DNA from: CAZGVW01 sp964529265
GTDB lineage: Bacteria > Planctomycetota > Phycisphaerae > Phycisphaerales > UBA1924
Direction of reading: 5' to 3'
Length of the DNA stretch: 9,105 nt
Assembly (NCBI GenBank): GCA_964529265.1
Contig: CAZGVW010000032.1
Span: 1-9,105 of the forward strand
Shown here: in pieces, positions 5,573 to 9,105 of the stretch
Layout of the letters: each line of letters starts with the position of its first letter
Position numbering within the stretch: the stretch's first letter is position 1
Program-made: the position numbers and the translations under genes
Notes under the pieces: model-generated
Seen by the model: the letters and a program-made list of their open reading frames with translations, nothing else
Database searches by the model: none
Told to the model about the DNA's origin: nothing

Positions 5573-6982
5573 TCAGGGGCAGGGGCCCCAGGAGCCGAGG
5601 AGGGCGGCCAGGTCCATGGCGGTGAAGGGGGCGTTCCAGGCGCCGAGGAGGGAGGCGAGGTCGGGGGCGCCGACGAAGCCGTCGCCATTGAGGTCCCAGG
5701 GGCATGCGGCTTGTTCGCACTGGTCGGCGACGCCGTTCATGTTGTCGTCGAGAATTCCACCGGCGGGCACGATTTTGAACACTCTGCCGGCGGAATTGTC
5801 GCAGACGTGAAGTTCGCCGTAGAAATCCTCGCTGATGGCGACGACGCTGGAGATTCCGGGCTGTCCGCCGCCGGGATTGAGGGAGGCGGTGTGCTCTCTG
5901 ACATCGGTGACTGCGCCGCCGACGAGTTCAAACGACCAGACTCGCGCGCTGCACCAATCGCTGTAGAAGTAGCGTCCTTCGAGGCCGGGGATGGCGCAGC
6001 CGCGATAGACGGATCCGCCGGTGATGGAGCAGCCATCGGCGCGGGGGTATTCGTGGACGGGGAAGGTGAGGCTATCGGTGACGCAGTTGCAGTTCGCGTT
6101 GGTGGTGCAGAGGTTGCCTTCGGCGCAGTTCCAGCCGTAATTGTTGCCTCCGGTGTGGGCCACGGATTCGAAGTTGATTTCCTCGCGGGAGACGAGGCCG
6201 ACATCGGCGCAGTAGAAATCGCCGGTGGCGCGATCGATGGTGGCGCGGAAGGGATTTCGCCAGCCGCGGGCCCAGATTTCGGTGAATGGCGTCTGCCCGT
6301 TGAAGGGGTTGCCGGGGGCGGGGGTGTAGTTGCGCATGGGGTCGGCGGGGTAGGCGTCGGCGGAGGGATCGATGCGGAGGGTTTTGCCCCAGAGGCTCAT
6401 GAGGCTCTGGGACATGGCGCCGGCGGTGGCGGTTCCGGTGGTTGTGCCATCGCCGAGCGGAAGGCGCATGAACCCATCGAAATCGAAGAGAATTGAGCCT
6501 CCGACGTGATCGCCGCGGGTGACAGTGAAGGGGAGTTCGAGAATGACGTGCCGGGAGCCGGCGTCCGCGACGTTGGGATCGGCGGTGATGGTGTAACGGG
6601 CGATGAAGATGCGCGTGCCGTTGAAGGAGACGCCGGGCGGATTGGAGTGGTGGATGTAGAAGAAGCCGTTGTTCACGAAATCGGGGTCGAAGGCCATGCC
6701 GATGAGGCCGCCGAAGGGGTAGTTGGGGACGAGCGCATCGATATCGAGGAAAGGAAGAGGCTGGAGCACACCGTTGACGGCGACGCGGATGACGCCGCGC
6801 TGCTCGAGGATGTAGAGGCGGGTGGGGTCGCCCGGCGCGAAGGTGACGAAGGTGGGGTTGACGAGGCCGGAGAGGAGCAGTTCGCTGGTGATGGCTGGAA
6901 CGCCGGCGCGGGCGGCGGGCGCCGGCAGCGCCAGGGCGATGAGCGCAAGCAGGGCCGAACACAGTGCGGACAGGGTCTTCAT
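5573..6982 (-). CDS. Secreted glucose/sorbosone dehydrogenase-like beta-propeller with dockerin-like C-terminus
   Basis: 469 residues from ATG 6982. A Sec signal peptide (K2, hydrophobic 6-19, ARA cleavage site after residue 26) indicates export. Residues ~30-405 match the PQQ-dependent soluble aldose/glucose dehydrogenase fold (GSDH): LVNPTFVTFAPGD..RLYILEQRGVIRV near 40-68, GLIGMAFDPDF (92-102), DHVGGSILFDFDG (158-170) whose H159 is placed like the catalytic His, and IWARGWRNPFR..GDFYCADVG..EEINF..GGNNYGW (236-284). Cysteines cluster at 286-344, unusual for the family. The tail has a calcium-binding-like DDNMNGVADQCE (412-423), then CPWDLNGDGFVGAPDLASLLGAW, a dockerin type I-like EF-hand, and a second degenerate copy. 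The start is supported by GAGGGA (6990-6995) 7 nt upstream; an open extension to GTG 7072 is only Pro/Glu/Arg repeats. Probable role: oxidising a sugar or other alcohol in the periplasm or at the surface; substrate and PQQ binding unproven. Divergent from mnmG. Confidence 0.88.
   Translation of the reverse strand: MKTLSALCSALLALIALALPAPAARAGVPAITSELLLSGLVNPTFVTFAPGDPTRLYILEQRGVIRVAVNGVLQPLPFLDIDALVPNYPFGGLIGMAFDPDFVNNGFFYIHHSNPPGVSFNGTRIFIARYTITADPNVADAGSRHVILELPFTVTRGDHVGGSILFDFDGFMRLPLGDGTTTGTATAGAMSQSLMSLWGKTLRIDPSADAYPADPMRNYTPAPGNPFNGQTPFTEIWARGWRNPFRATIDRATGDFYCADVGLVSREEINFESVAHTGGNNYGWNCAEGNLCTTNANCNCVTDSLTFPVHEYPRADGCSITGGSVYRGCAIPGLEGRYFYSDWCSARVWSFELVGGAVTDVREHTASLNPGGGQPGISSVVAISEDFYGELHVCDNSAGRVFKIVPAGGILDDNMNGVADQCEQAACPWDLNGDGFVGAPDLASLLGAWNAPFTAMDLAALLGSWGPCP
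5588..5662 (-). repeat. 48-bp-period duplication within the dockerin-like tail
   Basis: 27 nt at 5588-5614 recur at 5636-5662 with 24 of 27 identical bases, exactly 16 codons apart. The copies encode DLASLLGAW and DLAALLGSW. The second copy lacks the DxNxDG calcium loop of the first, so the pair looks like a dockerin duplication that has lost part of one unit. Confidence 0.75.
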
Positions 6983-7161
6983 TGGCGGTTCCCTCGGTGG
7001 GGGCTCGATGGGCTCGATGGGCTCGGGGGGGGCGTTGGGCCGGGACTCGCCTCCCGGCGGCTCTCTCAGCACACGATTCTACCGGTGGGCGTCAAGGGGA
7101 AAAGAGGAAAAAGGCGCAGTGACCTGAAATGAGCGCACAGGAATAGGATGTACCCGAAAAT
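6983..7161. other. Divergent spacer between the beta-propeller gene and mnmG
   Basis: 179 bp that must carry both 5' regions. I find a good Shine-Dalgarno for the minus-strand gene (GAGGGA, 6990-6995), a 9-bp tandem repeat (7002-7028) and a purine-rich stretch GGGGAAAAGAGGAAAAAGG around 7096-7114. For mnmG, AGGA at 7139-7142 and 7145-7148 are the only ribosome-binding candidates. No convincing -35/-10 pair was found on either strand. Confidence 0.5.
7002..7028. repeat. 9-bp tandem repeat GGCTCGATG, 2.6 copies
   Basis: GGCTCGATG occurs at 7002-7010 and 7011-7019, followed by a partial copy GGCTCGGGG (7020-7028). It lies in the leader of the beta-propeller gene, about 20 bp upstream of its start codon. 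If that reading frame were extended upstream it would encode Pro-Ile-Glu repeats, which I regard as non-coding. Confidence 0.8.
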
Positions 7162-9105
7162 ATGCGCACATATGACGTCACTGTGGTGGGGGGTGGACAC
7201 GCCGGGGTGGAGGCAGCCTGGGCGGCGGCGAACATTCTGCGCGGGCAGGGGGCGCCGGACCCGTCGGTAGCGCTGGTGACGATGGACCCCTCGAAAATCG
7301 GGGTGATGTCGTGCAATCCGGCGATCGGGGGGCTGGCGAAGGGCCAGATCGTGCGGGAAATCGATGCGCTGGGCGGTCTTATGGCGCTGGCGACGGACGC
7401 GACGGGGATCATGTTCAAGACGTTGAACACGTCCAGGGGCGCGGCGGTGCGCGGGCCGCGGGCGCAGTGCGATAAGCACGCGTATGCGGAGGAAGTGCAG
7501 CGGTTGATCGCGTCGCGGCCTGAAATTGACGTGATTGGAGGGGTCGTTGAACAGATTTGCGTCGAAAACGGGGCGGTGCGCGGGGTTCTGGTGCAGAAAG
7601 CGCCCACCGGCGAGGGTTTCTGGCCGTTTGATGCATCGGAAAGCGTGATTTTGCGCGCCTCGGCCGTCGTTTTGACGACGGGGACGTTCATGCGGGCGCT
7701 GATGCATGAGGGGGAGCGGAAGACGGCTGGTGGGCGCGTGGGGGAGGGGTCGGCGGAGGGGATCAGCGGGGCGCTGCGGGGGCTGGGGTTCGAACTGGGG
7801 CGTTTGAAGACTGGCACGCCGCCTCGGCTGAGGCGTGGGACGATCGACTGGGAGGCGCTGGAGGCTCAGTTGGGGGATGTGCCGCCGCGGGCATTCAGCG
7901 AGTTGACGGCAAGTGGGGGGATGGAGTCGGGGGATGGGAATGTGGTAGGTGGAATGTGGAATGTGGGTGCGGAGAAGAGGGGGAGTCGCGCTTCCGTGTT
8001 CCCGGTGTTGCCGCAGGTGGAGTGTCGGATTACGGCGACGAACGGGGAGATTCACGCGGCGATCAGGGAGAACGTGCATCGGGCGCCGATGCACAACGGG
8101 CAGATTGAGAGCGCGGGGCCGCGGTATTGCCCTTCGATCGAGGACAAGGTGGTGCGGTTCGCGGATCGCGAGAGCCACCACGTGTTCCTGGAGCCGGAGA
8201 GCCTGCGGGACGATTCGATCTACTGCAACGGGATTTCGACGTCGCTTCCTCGGGACGTGCAGGAGCGGATCGTGCGGGGGATGCGGGGGTGCGAGCAGGC
8301 GGAGATCCTGCGGTATGGGTACGCGGTGGAGTACGACATGGCGCCGCCGCACCAGATCGATGCGACGTGCATGACGAAGCGCGTGGCGGGGCTGTTCTTC
8401 GCGGGGCAGATCAACGGGACGAGCGGGTACGAAGAGGCGGCGGGACAGGGACTGATGGCGGGCCTGAACGCGGCGCGGTTTGCGCGGGGCGAGGGACTGG
8501 TGACGCTGGGGCGGGAGGAGGCGTACATCGGCGTGATGATGGACGACCTGGTGACGAAGACGCCGGTGGAGCCGTATCGGATGTTCACCAGCCGCGCGGA
8601 GCATCGTCTGCTGCTGCGGGCGGACAACGCAGCGGACCGGCTGACGGCGAAGGGGCGGGAGTGGGGGCTGGTGTGCGATGCGCGGTGGCGGGTGTATGAG
8701 CGGCGGCGAGAGGAGTTGAAGCGCGCGCACCAGGCGATTGATGAGGCGAGGATCGACGGCGAGGCGCTGGCGGCGGCGGTGAAGCGGCCGGAGTTCACGG
8801 AGGAGCGGCTGGGGGCGGCGCTGGAGGCTGTGGGCGTGCGCGGGATTTCGCGGAGCGCGCTGGCGACGGCGCACGCGGACCGGCAGTACGAGGGGTACAT
8901 CGCGCGGCAGCGGGCGGAAGTGAAGCGGCACGCGGAGATGGAGCGGCGACGGATTCCGGAGCACATGGACGTGGCGCGCGTGCCGGGGCTGCGCGCGGAG
9001 GCGCGGCAGGCGCTTCTGAAGTTCCGGCCGGCGACGTTCGGCCAGGCGGGAAGGCTTGAGGGTGTGAGCCCGGCGGATTTGTCCATTCTGCTTGTCGCTG
9101 CGATG
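7162..9105 (+). CDS. mnmG: tRNA uridine-34 5-carboxymethylaminomethyl(cmnm) modification enzyme MnmG/GidA (3'-partial)
   Basis: 648 codons open to the right edge. With MnmE, MnmG uses FAD, NADH and methylene-tetrahydrofolate to install the cmnm5 group on wobble U34 of certain tRNAs. Visible motifs: FAD-binding VVGGGHAGVEAA (8-19); MSCNPAIGGLAKGQ (49-62) with conserved Cys51; LKTGTPPRL (215-223); QVECRITATNGEIH (285-298); GPRYCPSIEDKVVRFAD (319-335) with the second conserved Cys323; GISTSLPRDVQ (357-367); FAGQINGTSGYEEAAGQGL (413-431); EPYRMFTSRAEHRLLLRADNA (470-490); and C-terminal RPATFGQAGRLEGVSPADLSILL. The last motif normally sits 10-20 residues from the end, so little is missing. ATG 7162 is the only option: an in-frame TAG lies at 7144-7146 and the protein starts right at the Rossmann fold. 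The Shine-Dalgarno is weak and distant. About 30 extra residues (250-284) come from a heptamer repeat region. Codons end strongly in G, opposite to rho on the same strand. Confidence 0.97.
   Translation, partial: MRTYDVTVVGGGHAGVEAAWAAANILRGQGAPDPSVALVTMDPSKIGVMSCNPAIGGLAKGQIVREIDALGGLMALATDATGIMFKTLNTSRGAAVRGPRAQCDKHAYAEEVQRLIASRPEIDVIGGVVEQICVENGAVRGVLVQKAPTGEGFWPFDASESVILRASAVVLTTGTFMRALMHEGERKTAGGRVGEGSAEGISGALRGLGFELGRLKTGTPPRLRRGTIDWEALEAQLGDVPPRAFSELTASGGMESGDGNVVGGMWNVGAEKRGSRASVFPVLPQVECRITATNGEIHAAIRENVHRAPMHNGQIESAGPRYCPSIEDKVVRFADRESHHVFLEPESLRDDSIYCNGISTSLPRDVQERIVRGMRGCEQAEILRYGYAVEYDMAPPHQIDATCMTKRVAGLFFAGQINGTSGYEEAAGQGLMAGLNAARFARGEGLVTLGREEAYIGVMMDDLVTKTPVEPYRMFTSRAEHRLLLRADNAADRLTAKGREWGLVCDARWRVYERRREELKRAHQAIDEARIDGEALAAAVKRPEFTEERLGAALEAVGVRGISRSALATAHADRQYEGYIARQRAEVKRHAEMERRRIPEHMDVARVPGLRAEARQALLKFRPATFGQAGRLEGVSPADLSILLVAAM
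7930..7964 (+). repeat. Heptanucleotide repeat (GGAATGT-type) inside mnmG
   Basis: Five successive 7-bp units can be read: GGGGATG, GGAATGT, GGTAGGT, GGAATGT, GGAATGT (7930-7964). Three units are identical. They encode a low-complexity piece (GDGNVVGGMWNVG) within a loop that is short in typical MnmG. Because 7 is not a multiple of 3, a copy-number change would shift the frame. Confidence 0.75.

Noticed and set aside
5474..6496. 340-codon plus-strand frame opposite the beta-propeller gene.
   Set aside because: A Gly/Ala/Val/Glu-rich shadow; the minus strand encodes a signal peptide and a recognisable fold with a good ribosome binding site.
6983..7072. N-terminal extension of the beta-propeller protein to GTG 7072.
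   Set aside because: It would place 30 Pro/Glu/Arg-rich residues ahead of a clear signal peptide, whereas ATG 6982 has GAGGGA 7 nt upstream.
7076..7095. TTGACG and TAGAAT on the minus strand as a promoter for the beta-propeller gene.
   Set aside because: The elements are only 8 bp apart, far below the 16-18 bp needed.
7066..8964. 632-codon minus-strand frame opposite mnmG.
   Set aside because: An Arg/His/Pro/Leu-rich shadow of mnmG, whose motifs are complete on the plus strand.

Overview
The window is high-GC bacterial DNA (about 65-77% G+C in the lines I counted) and most resembles a planctomycete, probably of the Phycisphaerae. The hints are a Rho factor with a large glycine/glutamine-rich N-terminal extension, a secreted beta-propeller protein ending in a 'CPWDLNGDG..' dockerin-like tail, and the 'APPRTGKT' form of the Rho P-loop. 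The taxonomic call is inference from family knowledge, not from a marker gene tree.

Layout from left to right. (1) 2-1837 (+): rho, transcription termination factor, cut off at the left edge, with a low-complexity N-terminus encoded by long G runs. (2) 1838-2036: spacer with no gene that I can support. (3) 2037-2687 (-): hypothetical protein, tentatively DUF6155-like, lower in G+C than its neighbours. (4) 2692-2891: remnant of an IS3-type insertion sequence, consisting of the first 31 codons of OrfA with an intact Shine-Dalgarno. (5) 2892-3635 (-): CPBP/Abi-type intramembrane protein. (6) 3733-5223 (-): RhlE-type DEAD-box RNA helicase with a basic disordered tail, preceded by a leader of up to about 220 nt. 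(7) 5224-5572: regulatory spacer with the rhlE leader, a candidate promoter and an intrinsic terminator for the gene upstream. (8) 5573-6982 (-): secreted glucose/sorbosone-dehydrogenase-like beta-propeller with a dockerin-like C-terminus. (9) 7162-9105 (+): mnmG (gidA), tRNA U34 modification enzyme, cut off at the right edge only a few residues from its expected end.

Three genes (rho, rhlE, mnmG) are core RNA-metabolism genes: termination, RNA remodelling and tRNA wobble modification. The hypothetical gene plus IS fragment look like an acquired patch inserted next to rho.

The most striking large-scale signal is a sharp reversal of GC skew in the 5224-5572 spacer. Left of it the plus strand is C-rich and right of it G-rich, regardless of gene direction. 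The spacer also holds an AT-rich island and lies one gene away from mnmG/gidA, a classic neighbour of replication origins. No DnaA-box cluster is visible, so an origin is only a hypothesis.
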